Shown here piece by piece: positions 9,838 to 19,121 of a stretch of DNA of 64,000 bases; within the stretch, counting starts at the first letter, position 1; each line of letters starts with the position of its first letter. The notes under the pieces were generated by a model. The model saw only the letters and a program-made list of their open reading frames with translations. It did not search any database and had not been told where the DNA came from. The position numbers and the translations under genes are program-made. Source of the stretch: Diacronema lutheri (lineage: Eukaryota > Haptophyta > Pavlovophyceae > Pavlovales > Pavlovaceae). The stretch lies in assembly GCA_019448385.1 (NCBI GenBank), contig JAGTXO010000010.1, positions 1-64,000 of the forward strand, in the 5' to 3' direction.

Positions 9838-12084
9838 TCATAGGAAGGTGAGGTACGGGTCGTCGTCGTCCTCCTCGCCGTCGACGTAGTTAAACGCGTA
9901 CCGGCTCGCGCCTCCGCCGCTCACGCCCGACGTGCTGTAGCACACCGCAACGCCACCGCTCGAGCCGAGTTTCACGAGCCTCGGCGACGTGCATGGCGCG
10001 CGCGCGCCCACGCCCTGCGCGTACGCCGCGGCCGTCCGCGCGAGCGACTGCTCGATCTGCGCGCTCGAGCTTGCCGTCCCGCCGCTCGACGAGCGCGAGC
10101 GCAGCGGCGCGCTTGCCGACGGCGCTGACGGCGCGCGAAGCGGCTGCTGCGCCGGCGTATCACGTGCCGCGCGCTCGCCGCGCGCCAGCGCGTCCAACCT
10201 CCGCCTCTTGGGCTCCGCGACCTCCAACGCGCGCGCCGCCTCGCGCGCGCGCCACGTGCGGTGCTGCCAGCCGGCGCAGGCGCAGGCGACGAAGCAGGCG
10301 CAGACGGGCACGAGCACCGCCACGAGCAGAACCAACGTGCGCGTCGCGGCCGGCGGCGTGGCGCTGGGCGCGGCGACGGGCGTACCCTTCGAGCTGTCAC
10401 CACCGCCGCTGTCACCACCGCCGCTGTCACCACCGCCGCCGCCACCGTCACCACCGTCACCACCGTCACCCGCCGGCGCGGATTGCGGCAGCAAAAGACC
10501 GCGCGAGGCGGCGTCCAACCCAACGGCCGATACGCCCACGCCAATGGCGGCCTGCAGCTGCTGCGCAGTCAGGCGATTTATTTCGAGCGCGAGCCGCGCC
10601 GCCTCCGCGCCGCCGCCTCCCGCCGCGCGCACGAACGCGCTGACGAGGGTGCTCGCCGGCACGACCGCGCGGACAACAACACGCTCGGGATCCGACGGCA
10701 GGCCGAGCAGCGTAGCGAGCGCGTGCGCAAAGGCCGTCGCGTTGAACTCAGAAGGCTCCGCGTCGAGCACGGCCTCGAGACCGGCGCCCAGCTCCGGCGG
10801 CGGCGGCGGGCTGGGCGGCGGCCGCGGCGGCGGCTGCGGCGGCAGGCTGGGCGGTGGCCCCGGCGGTGGCGCAATATACGGCAGCTCAAATTCAAAGTGC
10901 GCGGCGTACGCAAACCGCCCGCCGCTCCAGATCGCCGGCGGAGTCTCGACATCGCCTGCCAGCACCACGTTGTGCTCGCGCGCGACTGTGAGCGCGAATA
11001 GGCCGTTGCCAAACGCGCAGCACATGCCATCGCCCAAACGATCGAGCACGGTTGCGATGAAACGGCCGTCGTGAAGGCAGCCCTCGCCACCCTCCGCGCC
11101 ACCGGACAGCACCTGCTCGCGCGAATCAGGGCGCACAATTGTCCATGATGTTTCGTCCGGGTGTGCGTCCGGAATCACCCGCAGCCTGACCCACGTGCAA
11201 GGAGGTGGAGGCGGCGGAGGCGACGGCGGCGGAGGCGACGGCGGCGGGCGCGGCGGCGGGCGCGGCGGCGGGCGCGGCGGCGGGCGCGACGGTGGCGGGC
11301 GAGGCGGCGGAGGCGACGGCGGCGGAGGCGACGGCGGCGGGCGCGGCGGCGGGCGCGGCAGCGGGTGCGGCGGCGGACGCGACGGTGGTGGGCGAGGCGG
11401 CGGAGGCGACGGCGGCGGGCGCGGCGGCGGGCGCGGCGGCAGGCGCGGCGGCGGGCGCGGCGGCGGTCGCGACGGTGGCGGACGAGGCGGCGGAGGCGAC
11501 GGCGGCGGAGGCGACGGCGGCGGGCACGGCGGCAGGCGCGGCGGCGGGCGCGGCGGCGGTCGCGACGGTGGCGGGCGAGGCGGCAGAGGTGACGGCGGCG
11601 GAGGCGACGGCGGCGGAAACGGCGGCAGGCGTGGCGGCGGGCGCGGCGGCGGTCGCGACGGTGGCGGGCGAGGCGGCGGCGCTGGCGGCGCGCGCGGCGG
11701 CGACGGCAGTGGCAGCGGCAGACTCAGTGGCGGAGGCGGAGGCGGTGGTGGATCAGGTGGACTCAGTGGCGGCGATGTCAAAGGCGGCGATGTCAAAGGC
11801 GGCGTAACCGTTGGTCTAGACGGCGGAGCGCTAGGTGGCAGCGGCGGCATAAACGGTGCCGACGGCGGTGGGCTGAGAGTGAGGCGTGGGGACGGTGATG
11901 GTGGAGGCGCCGGCACTGCCGCCGTCGACCCGCCGCCGACGGCGTGCTCCGTGAGGATGTAGCCAAAAGTAACAATAGCCACAGACAACCAGCGTAGTCT
12001 CCCGCCGTGGCGAACCCCTCGTCTCAGGCGGCGAGGAGGCGAGGCGCGCGCGTCCTTTCGTCTTCCCATCGGGCGGTCCGACAT
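9838..12084 (-). CDS. Proline-rich (extensin/pherophorin-like) type I membrane protein
   Basis: About 748 aa from the ATG at 12084; an in-frame start at 12207 is possible. A basic N terminus leads into a hydrophobic signal/anchor (LSVAIVTFGYILTEHAV). About 270 residues of PPP, SPPP and RPPP repeats follow, typical of hydroxyproline-rich cell-surface proteins. Next comes a globular block with DETSWTIV, a GDGMCC motif and NGLFALTV; this resembles a small beta-rich domain frequent in marine protist surface proteins. After a second Pro-rich linker there is a helical region (residues about 470-560), a Gly/Ser spacer, and a single membrane span (LVLLVAVLVPVCACFVACAC) with a basic cytoplasmic tail of about 130 residues. 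The layout suggests a cell-surface glycoprotein. Function is unknown. It lies downstream of, and on the same strand as, the M48 protease. Confidence 0.75.
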   Translation of the reverse strand: MSDRPMGRRKDARASPPRRLRRGVRHGGRLRWLSVAIVTFGYILTEHAVGGGSTAAVPAPPPSPSPRLTLSPPPSAPFMPPLPPSAPPSRPTVTPPLTSPPLTSPPLSPPDPPPPPPPPLSLPLPLPSPPRAPPAPPPRPPPSRPPPRPPPRLPPFPPPSPPPPSPLPPRPPPSRPPPRPPPRLPPCPPPSPPPPSPPPPRPPPSRPPPRPPPRLPPRPPPRPPPSPPPPRPPPSRPPPHPLPRPPPRPPPSPPPPSPPPPRPPPSRPPPRPPPRPPPRPPPSPPPPSPPPPPPPCTWVRLRVIPDAHPDETSWTIVRPDSREQVLSGGAEGGEGCLHDGRFIATVLDRLGDGMCCAFGNGLFALTVAREHNVVLAGDVETPPAIWSGGRFAYAAHFEFELPYIAPPPGPPPSLPPQPPPRPPPSPPPPPELGAGLEAVLDAEPSEFNATAFAHALATLLGLPSDPERVVVRAVVPASTLVSAFVRAAGGGGAEAARLALEINRLTAQQLQAAIGVGVSAVGLDAASRGLLLPQSAPAGDGGDGGDGGGGGGDSGGGDSGGGDSSKGTPVAAPSATPPAATRTLVLLVAVLVPVCACFVACACAGWQHRTWRAREAARALEVAEPKRRRLDALARGERAARDTPAQQPLRAPSAPSASAPLRSRSSSGGTASSSAQIEQSLARTAAAYAQGVGARAPCTSPRLVKLGSSGGVAVCYSTSGVSGGGASRYAFNYVDGEEDDDDPYLTFL
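11200..11780. repeat. Purine-rich GGCGG/GACGG minisatellite-like tract
   Basis: On the plus strand this is nearly pure repeats of GGCGGCGGGCG and GGCGGAGGCGACGG, encoding the Pro/Arg/Ser repeats of the membrane protein on the minus strand. Larger blocks (about 60 bp) recur, so unequal exchange is likely. Confidence 0.7.
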
Positions 12085-12377
12085 TCCTGTCGCACGTTTC
12101 GCCGTTTCGCATGCAATGCCCAATTTGGGAGGGCCTTTTGAAAGTCGGCGGGCGTCAACGCGACGGAGGAGTGAGAGGACCGAGGACCGCCTGGACCGGG
12201 TCACCACCTCACCGGGCGGCGGGCGGCGGGCGGCCAGCGCGAGTCAACGCCAAGCAGCAAGTCGGTACATCGCGCTGGGCAGGTGTGGGGTTGCCCGTGC
12301 TGGGACACCCAACCTCCACAAAGCCTCAAAGGCGAAAGGCCCTGAGACACCTCACCCGCGTGACTGACCCGCGTGAC

Positions 12378-13590
12378 TCAGCCGAGGGCGGCCTGCCGCC
12401 GCTTGGCGGACGAGACGAGCGCGCGGTACTGCTCGCCGCTCGCCCACCGGTTGAGCTCCGCCGCGCGCAGGATGGGCAGCGGGTGCGTGAGCGCCGCCGT
12501 CTGCGAGTTGGACAGCGCCGAGCCGACGCGCGTGGCCGCCGATTGGTCGAAGCGCTGCACCTGCCGGAGGAAGGCGTCGACGCTCAGCTCGCCGCGCAGC
12601 GAGACCGAGCCGCCCGTCAGCTTGACGATCACCGACAGCGCGATCGTCGGGTCCTGGCTCACGAGCAGCGCCGCGCGGTCGCACGACAACTCCGCAGCCC
12701 GCCGCCATCGCAGCAGCGCCGCCGAAACCGCCGCGCCAGCGCGGGGCGAGAAGGCGTCTGCGGCGAGGGCGAGCACGTTCGCAACGGTGATCCACAAACC
12801 GTGCTCGCACTTGATGTGCCCGAGCTCGTGCGCGAGCACCGCCTGGTGCGTCCGTGCGCGCGCGCGCGCGGAGCGGCCCGCCGGCAATGCGGCGCCTGAG
12901 ATCGCGGCGTGGCGGCGCGGCCGCGCGCGCGCGCGGCGCGTCGCAGCGCGCGCACCTGAGTCTCCTCTGGCGTGAGCAAGTCGAGCAACGCCGAGTGCAC
13001 GACGATGAACGGCCGGCGGCCATCGATTGCAAGCGTGTAGGCGTTGGGGAAGGGGTTATTTTTCACGTACAGGTCGACCTTGTCGCCGACGCCGAGGATG
13101 GCGCACGCCTCGACGAGCGCAGCGTGGAGCGAGGGCAGCTGGTCTGGGCCGACCAGCACGCCGCTCGCGATGTTGTCGAGGAAGGTGGCCTCCTGCCGGC
13201 GCGCGGTCGCAGTCGGCGCGCGACGGGCGGGCGCGAGCGGGTGGGCGCGCGCACGGCCAGGGCTGCGGACGCGGGACGGCCGCGCCGACGGCGGACCTCA
13301 ATAACGGGGAGAATGAGCGTACGAATCGCAGACTCGATGGGCCAGAAGGAGCGCAGCGACGCCGTGGCCGCCGCGTCCTCGCTGTGCTGAAAGTCGCGCG
13401 CTGCGAGCGTCGGAAAGCGCACGCGCCCGCGCGACGGCGCGCGCGCGGCACCAGCGGTGCTGCAGTGCACGGCCGCACGCCTGATGCCTGGCTTGGTGGC
13501 GGCGCGCCGAGCGAGCGGGGAGGTATCCACGCGCAGCGCGTGGCAGTGCGCCACCAGCACAACCAGCGTGGCTGCTCGAAGGCCGGCCAT
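12378..13590 (-). CDS. M48-family zinc metalloprotease, plastid type
   Basis: Three exons (13590-13297, 13192-12956, 12842-12378) join in frame to about 331 aa. The start MAGLRAATLVVLVAHCHA is a signal-like segment followed by a basic stretch, suggesting plastid targeting. The mature part matches the plant plastoglobule M48 type (Arabidopsis At3g27110/PGM48, from memory): ...GVLVGPDQLPSLH, NPFPNAYTLAIDGRRPFIVVHSALLDLLT, the zinc site VLAHELGHIKCEHG, a third-ligand region with AAELSCDRAALLV, and SHPLP-like THPLPILRAAELNRWA. The catalytic HExxH is intact and spans the beginning of exon 3. Such proteases take part in plastid protein turnover. No membrane anchor other than the N terminus is evident. 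Its stop lies 293 bp before the start of the downstream proline-rich gene on the same strand. Confidence 0.88.
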
Positions 13591-13702
13591 GTGGGATGCC
13601 CGCTTTCAAATGTGAGCACTACTGGCCCAGTCCAGTCTACACAGGGTACAGTAAAAATTTTCAGTCCGGGAGTGGCAGTCCGGGAGTGGCAGGCCCAGTT
13701 TG

Positions 13703-14427
13703 TCACTGAATGCCGGCGACGACCAAGCGGCCGCCTTGGCCCCAGCCAGCGTACGCGTCAGCCGCCTGACGAGCGAAGCCCTCCAGCTCCATGCCTGGCG
13801 GCAGTGAGGAGAGCAGGGCCCATTCTTTGCCGCCGGTGGTGCCGTAGAGCTGCATCTGCGCGGCGACTTGCGCCACCTCCGTTGGCGTGTTCTATGCCCC
13901 CCTTGCGCGGCGGCGGCGGCGGCCGCAGCAGGTGCACGGACTGCGAGGGCGCGAGCGACTTTAAGCTGGCTGTCGCGGCAGGGGTGTGCAAGCAAAGAAG
14001 GAGGGCCGCGAGAGCGGCACCATGCGGAGCGCACCCTCTGGCCCCTCCTGCGCGGCCTCCTCCGCAGCGGCATCGTTGCGATAAACTCGTCGCGGTGCGG
14101 GCGGTCGTCGGCGCAAACCAAGCAACTGCGCTGTTTCCACCGTGTGGAGTTGCAGTGTTCGACGACGAAGCCGCACATCATGCACACCGCTGCCTTGTTT
14201 TGCGCAGTCGGCACGCGCTTGATACCTTTCCGGTCGAGGGCGCTTGCGAGCGTCGCGCGTGCGCGCGCACGCGTAGCTGTCTTGCCCGCCTTGAGGCAGG
14301 CCATGCCACCGAGATCCAAGAAGATCGCCTCAAGACCAGAGTCATCCATACTGATGAGGGGCGTCTTGTGCTTGTCGACCACGGCGCGCAGGCACGCCGA
14401 CCAGACGGGCGACCCGTTGCGCGGCAT
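13703..14427 (-). CDS. Unrecognised two-exon protein with Cys2-Cys2-like motif
   Basis: Exon 14427-14035 and exon 13891-13703 join in phase across an intron with GT donor (GTGCGC) and AG acceptor (CATAG), giving 193 aa. The first exon reads MPRNGSPVWSACLRAVVDKHK, then ISMDDSGLEAIFLDLGG, a basic helical region, and CMMCGFVVEHCN...RSCLVCADD, which could bind zinc through CxxC pairs. The second exon is a compact block (TPTEVAQVAAQMQLYG, EWALLSSLPPGMELEGF, AGWGQGGRLVVAG) ending at TGA. I do not recognise the family. The zinc-ribbon-like part recalls accessory domains of transposases, and AT-rich repeats surround the gene, but no catalytic core is visible. Codon use is less GC-extreme than neighbouring genes. 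Confidence 0.5.
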
Positions 14428-14486
14428 GGCTGCCCGCCTGCGATCCGGTGTTTTTCCCTATCTACGTGCGTACCCACATGGGAGAA

Positions 14487-14577
14487 GTGAAAATTTTCAC
14501 CATTATTTTTCACCATTTTCAGTGAAAATTTCTGGTGAAAATTTTCAGGTGAAAACGTCAAAAAACATTTTCACGAA
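14487..14577. repeat. AT-rich island of GTGAAAA / TTTTCAC repeats
   Basis: Within 91 bp there are at least four GTGAAAA and three TTTTCAC heptamers. They include a perfect 14-bp palindrome (GTGAAAATTTTCAC) at 14487-14500 and a near-copy at 14535-14547. The block is AT-rich in an otherwise extremely GC-rich chromosome. Confidence 0.85.
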
Positions 14578-14647
14578 AAATCTCGAACCCTGAGTCTACA
14601 TAGCGATGCGCAGCGCAGACGAGCGGGCCCGCCAGACCGTTCAACTG

Positions 14648-14649
<2 letters not shown>

Positions 14650-14704
<55 letters not shown>
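14650..14704. repeat. Poly-C tract, 55 bp
   Basis: A 55-base uninterrupted C homopolymer lies immediately after the end of the hydrolase gene (which runs on the other strand, so G-rich in its 3' region). Exact length is probably unreliable. Confidence 0.85.
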
Positions 14705-14705
<1 letters not shown>

Positions 14706-14715
14706 CGCGCCAACG

Positions 14716-15897
14716 TCAGCAATACGACGCGCTCGTCTGCGCCAAGTCGAAGGCGAAGCGCGCGGAGCGCGCGGGCGCGTTGCCCGGCCCCGCGCCCGGG
14801 CCGCCCGCGCCGCCGCATTGGCACGCCTCGCGCCGCGCGTCCCACGCGCCGCCGGTGCGCGCGCACGCGGCGCGCGCAAAAAAGGCGCCGACCATCCCGC
14901 CAAAGGCGAAGCGCTCGAAGCCGCTCCCAAAGCTGTGCCCGCCGCGCTGCGCGACGCACACGACCGTCGCGGCGGCGCACGCTGCGCGACCGACGCAGCG
15001 CACGCCGAGGGCCGCGGCGGCGTCGGCGGGCTCGGCGGCGACAGGTGACGGTGCGGGTGAACACCTGTTGGCCAGCGCCCACGCGCCCCACGCGCCCTCC
15101 ACGCCGACACAGCGCGGCGCGGCGATGCCGCAACAGCAACCGCGGCCCGCCGCGCAGCAGCCCTCCGCGCGCACGATGGCGTCGTCGCGCGCGTGGAAGA
15201 GCAAAATCGGCGTCGGCGCGGGCAGCGTCGCGTTCAGCTCGCCGCCCGGCCGCGCCGCGTGCAGGTGCGTGGACGAGTAGCCCGCGACAACGGCGAGCCC
15301 GTCGAGCGGCGCGCCGGCACGCGCGAGCTCGGTTGCCATGAAGCCGCCATTAGACCAGCCGAACGCGTAGACGCCAGCGGCGCCAGCGCGCGGCGTGCCG
15401 AGCGCGCCACGCACGTGCGCGATCACCGCGCGGATGAAGGCCGCGTCGGGCGTGCGCTCGCGCAGCGCGGCGCCGCAGCACTCGCCCGCGTTCCACGAGC
15501 GCTTGTGCTGCTCGGGCGCGACGAGGACGAGGCCGAAGCGCTCGGCCGCGTTGAAGAGCGGACGCGCGACCGTATCCATCGAGCAGCCGTAGCACCCGAG
15601 CGCGAGCACGATCGGTGCGCTGCGCGCGCCGCGCGCGCTCGCGCAGACGGAGGGCGGGAGCCATGCGCCAAACCGGCGCGCCTCGCCGGGCACGGGCAGT
15701 AGCGTGAGCTCCTCGGCGCGCGCGCGCACACACAGCAGCGCCTCCATCTCGGATGCGTTGGCGGCGCGCGCCGTCGGCGCACTTCGCGCGACCGCGCACA
15801 GCGCGAGCAGCGCGCGCAGCGGTCTCGCCGTGACGCAACCCGCCAACCGGCGACTATGCCGGCGTAACGCCCAAAACCTTCTCGCTCCTCCCCCCAT
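14716..15897 (-). CDS. Secreted alpha/beta hydrolase, esterase/PHB-depolymerase type
   Basis: About 393 aa from the ATG at 15897 (alternatives at 15900 and 15906). The N terminus is basic, followed by a hydrophobic segment ([11 protein letters not shown]) typical of secretion. The fold matches the LpqC/feruloyl esterase/poly(3-hydroxybutyrate) depolymerase group: [28 protein letters not shown], the nucleophile elbow [10 protein letters not shown] (Ser), [11 protein letters not shown] (Asp) and RGGHSFG (His). The triad is thus complete. Cysteines are abundant, including [11 protein letters not shown] and a C-terminal CARTGG...CQCGG, suggesting disulfides outside the cell. Natural substrate is unknown; hydroxy-acid or aromatic esters are possible. 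The start lies only 8 bp from the divergent zeta-carotene desaturase ATG. Confidence 0.8.
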   Translation of the reverse strand: MGGGARRFWALRRHSRRLAGCVTARPLRALLALCAVARSAPTARAANASEMEALLCVRARAEELTLLPVPGEARRFGAWLPPSVCASARGARSAPIVLALGCYGCSMDTVARPLFNAAERFGLVLVAPEQHKRSWNAGECCGAALRERTPDAAFIRAVIAHVRGALGTPRAGAAGVYAFGWSNGGFMATELARAGAPLDGLAVVAGYSSTHLHAARPGGELNATLPAPTPILLFHARDDAIVRAEGCCAAGRGCCCGIAAPRCVGVEGAWGAWALANRCSPAPSPVAAEPADAAAALGVRCVGRAACAAATVVCVAQRGGHSFGSGFERFAFGGMVGAFFARAACARTGGAWDARREACQCGGAGGPGAGPGNAPARSARFAFDLAQTSASYC

Positions 15898-15904
15898 CAT
15901 TAGC

Positions 15905-17896
15905 ATGCTCGCATCTGTGCTCGTCGGCGCGGCGCTCGCGCACTCGCGGGCCGGGCTGCCGCGCGGCTCGGCGGTGCGCGGTGCCGCGGCGAGCCGCGGG
16001 CACGCACGCGCCGTCCTCGAGCGCACGCAGCTTGGCGACAAGGACCGGCTGCTCGACACGTCACTGACCGAGCGCGCGCTGCGCGGGCCGACCGTGCGCG
16101 CCAAGGACGGGCGCAGGCTCAAGGTGGGCATCGTGGGCGCGGGCCTGGGCGGGATGGTGACGGCGATGGACCTCTCCGAGGCCGGCTACGACGTCGAGAT
16201 GTTCGAGGCGCGCCGCTTCGTCGGCGGCAAGGTGTCGTCGTGGCTCGACAAGGACGGCAACCACATCGAGATGGGGCTGCACGTCTTCTTCGGCTGCTAC
16301 TACAACCTCTTTGGCATCATGAAGCGCGTCGGCGCCTTTGAGCCGGGGCTGCGCCTCAAGGACCACCGCCACATCTTCGTCAACAAGGGCGGCTCCATCG
16401 GCGAGCTCGACTTTCGGATGGGCGGGATCGGCGCGCCTTTGAATGGCCTCAAGGCCTTTGCGACGAGCGCGCAGCTCGACATCGGCGACAAGATCGCGAA
16501 TGCGCTCGCGCTGGGCAACCCGATCAGCTGCCCGATCGTGCAGGTCCGCCAGCGCGCGCGCCGCGCCGAACGGCGCGCTGCCCTTGCCAGCGCCGCGCCG
16601 CGCGCGCGCGTCGCCTGACCGTCCGCCGCCGGCCACGCCGCGCCGTGGCCGCCCCGCGCCTCTGCAGGCGCTCGTCGACTTTGATGGCGGGATGGACCGC
16701 GTGCGCGCGCTTGACGACGTCACCTTCTCCGAGTGGTTTGAGGGCTCGGGCGGCTCGCGCGGCTCAATCAAGCGGCTGTGGGACCCTATCGCTTATGCCC
16801 TTGGTTTCATTGATTGCGACCACATCTCCGCACGATGCATGCTCACCATCTTCCAGCTCTTCGCCGTGCGCTCCGAGGCGAGCGTGCTGCGCATGTGCGA
16901 GGGCTCGCCCGACACGTACCTGCACAAGCCCATCGTCAAGTACCTCACCGACCGCGGCGTCAAGATCAACTTGAAGTCGCGCGTGCTTGACATCTTGCAC
17001 GACGTGCGCGCCGCGCTCGGCCGCGCGCGCCGCCGCGCACGAGGTGCCGCGAGCGCTCACGCCGCGCACGCCGCCCGTGCGCGCCGCGCGCTGCCTCTCG
17101 GCAGGTCGACGCGAACGGCGCGCCGACGCGCGTGCACGGCATCTGCGTCGTCGACGGCAACGACGTGCAGTCCGAGCACCGCTTCGACGTGACGATCGCC
17201 GCAACGGACGTGCCGGGCATCAAGGGGCTGCTGCCGGACAACTTCCGCAAGCTCGACTTCTTCGACAAGGTGTACCAGCTCGAGGGCGTGCCCGTCGCGA
17301 CCGTGCAGCTCCGCTTCGACGGCTGGGTGACGGAGCTCGCCGACATGGATCGGTGGGGCATGACGAGCCGCGGCGCGCCCAAGGACGTGGGCTCCGACCG
17401 CGCCGACGGCCGCGCGCCCGGCATCGACAACCTGCTCTACTCGGCGGACGCTGACTTCTCGTGCTTCGCCGACCTCGCGCTCACCTCGCCCGCCGACTAC
17501 TACAAGCCGGGCGAGGGGTCGCTCCTGCAGTGCGTGCTTACGCCCGCCGACAAGTACATGGCCATGGACGCGCAGGAGGTGGCCGACCGCACGCTCGAGC
17601 AGGTGTACGCGCTCTTCCCGTCGGCCAAGGCGCAGGGCCTCAAGTGCACGTGGTCCAACGTCGTCAAGCTCGCCGAGTCGCTCTACAACGAGAAGCCGGG
17701 CATGGACAGGTTCCGCCCATCGCAGCAGACGCCGATTCCCAATTTCTTCATGGCAGGCTCCTTCACCTATCAGGACTACATCGATTCGATGGAGGGCGCG
17801 ACCAAGTCGGGTCTCGCGTGCGCCGAGGCCGTGCTTTCGCGCGCCGACGCGCTCGCCGCGATGGCCGACGAGTCCGCGGGCGCGCAGATCCGCTGA
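15905..17896 (+). CDS. ZDS: Zeta-carotene desaturase, plastid
   Basis: FAD-dependent carotenoid desaturase converting zeta-carotene through neurosporene to (pro)lycopene in the plastid. Exons 15905-16543, 16668-17003 and 17105-17896 join in frame to about 588 aa, the usual length. The start [12 protein letters not shown] is signal-like. The dinucleotide-binding motif is [29 protein letters not shown], followed by [18 protein letters not shown], and family blocks such as [20 protein letters not shown] and [10 protein letters not shown]. The C-terminal [20 protein letters not shown] separates ZDS from phytoene desaturase. Its promoter must overlap the 5' coding part of the divergent hydrolase gene. 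It ends 129 bp from the convergent THO subunit gene. Confidence 0.95.
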
Positions 17897-18025
17897 GTGC
17901 CGGTGCCGGCCCACTGCCCGGTTTGGCTTTTGAGGCGCACGCCGCGCATGAAATCAGGCGGACTCGCACTGCCATGTGAGTACGTGAGCGGCCTGTCACA
18001 TCCGTCGTGTCACTGGGCGTGACCG

Positions 18026-19083
18026 TCAATCATCCGCCCCCTGCGCGACCGCCTCATCCTCGTCGTCGCTCATCGGCACGGCCACGACCGCCTCTGCACC
18101 GCCGCCGGCGCGCGCGTTAGCGGCGGTGTGGCCATCGTAGCCGTCCGCGCGCGCCACTGCGTCACCACCATCGCCATCGTCGGCACCGTCAGCGTCGCCT
18201 CCGCCATCTCCTCCGTCCGCGCCGTCGGCCGCGCGCTCGTCATCCGCCGCCGCCGGCGCATCGTCGTCCTCCGCCTTGCCGCCCGACTTTGCCTCAGCCC
18301 GCGCGTCCGCGCCGCTCACTGCGAGCGCCACCGCTTCGATGCCATCCTTCTGGTACTTGTCATCGAGGCCGAGGTCCGTCTTGTGCATCAGGCGCAGCGC
18401 CTTCCAGACGAACGCCTTGTCATTCTTGAGCTTGTACCTGGGGCACGGCGGCCATGCCGGGTAATGGCGGGAAAGGGGAAACCGGAAATAAAAGGACGAG
18501 GAGGTGGAGAAGCGATGGCGGACGGCGGGGCAAAGCGGCGGGCGCAGGCGGAGCAAGTTGGGCCCGGGCGTCAGCCGCGCGCGCATAGCACGCGAGCGGC
18601 ACGGGCGCGAGCCCCGTCAATCGCGCCTGGCAAGGCGCGCACTCATCCTCAATGCCCTCGGCCGGGTCCATCTGCTCCAGCACGGGCCGCAAGAAGACCT
18701 CGAGCGGAGGCACGCTGCGCGGCGAGCCGCGCGGGGGACGGCGGTGAGGCATGCGGGCGCGCAGCGCGCGTGCGGTCGGCTCGGGGGTCAGCGTCGCCAG
18801 CGCGCGGCGCGCCAAGGCCGAGGCGCGGCGCGCGCGCGCGGCTCGGCCGGGCCGGAGCGCTCGTCGGCGCGCGCGGCGTGCGGGCGCGCACGTCTGCCTG
18901 TCCGCCATCGCCTCGAGCTCAAGCAGCGAGTCGCCTCCCTGGTTCCAAAGGCGAGTGAGCTCGGCCAACCCAAGCTGCACAATCCGCCGCTTCTCGCCAT
19001 AACCGCCGCCGCTGAGCGCTGATCTGCCCGCGGACGCGCCGTCGTCGCCGCCGCACGCGGCGGACGGACGCTTGCGCAGTGTC

Positions 19084-19121
<38 letters not shown>

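Larger units (their letters stand above)
13645..14592. mobile_element. Possible small insertion bounded by AAAATTTTCAG motifs
   Basis: The segment is bracketed by imperfect direct repeats AGTCTACACAG (13634-13644) and AGTCTACATAG (14593-14603). Both edges carry AAAATTTTCAG blocks (13655-13665 and the cluster at 14487-14577). It contains a two-exon gene of unknown family. An insertion with a target duplication would explain this, but the repeats are short and inexact. Confidence 0.3.
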
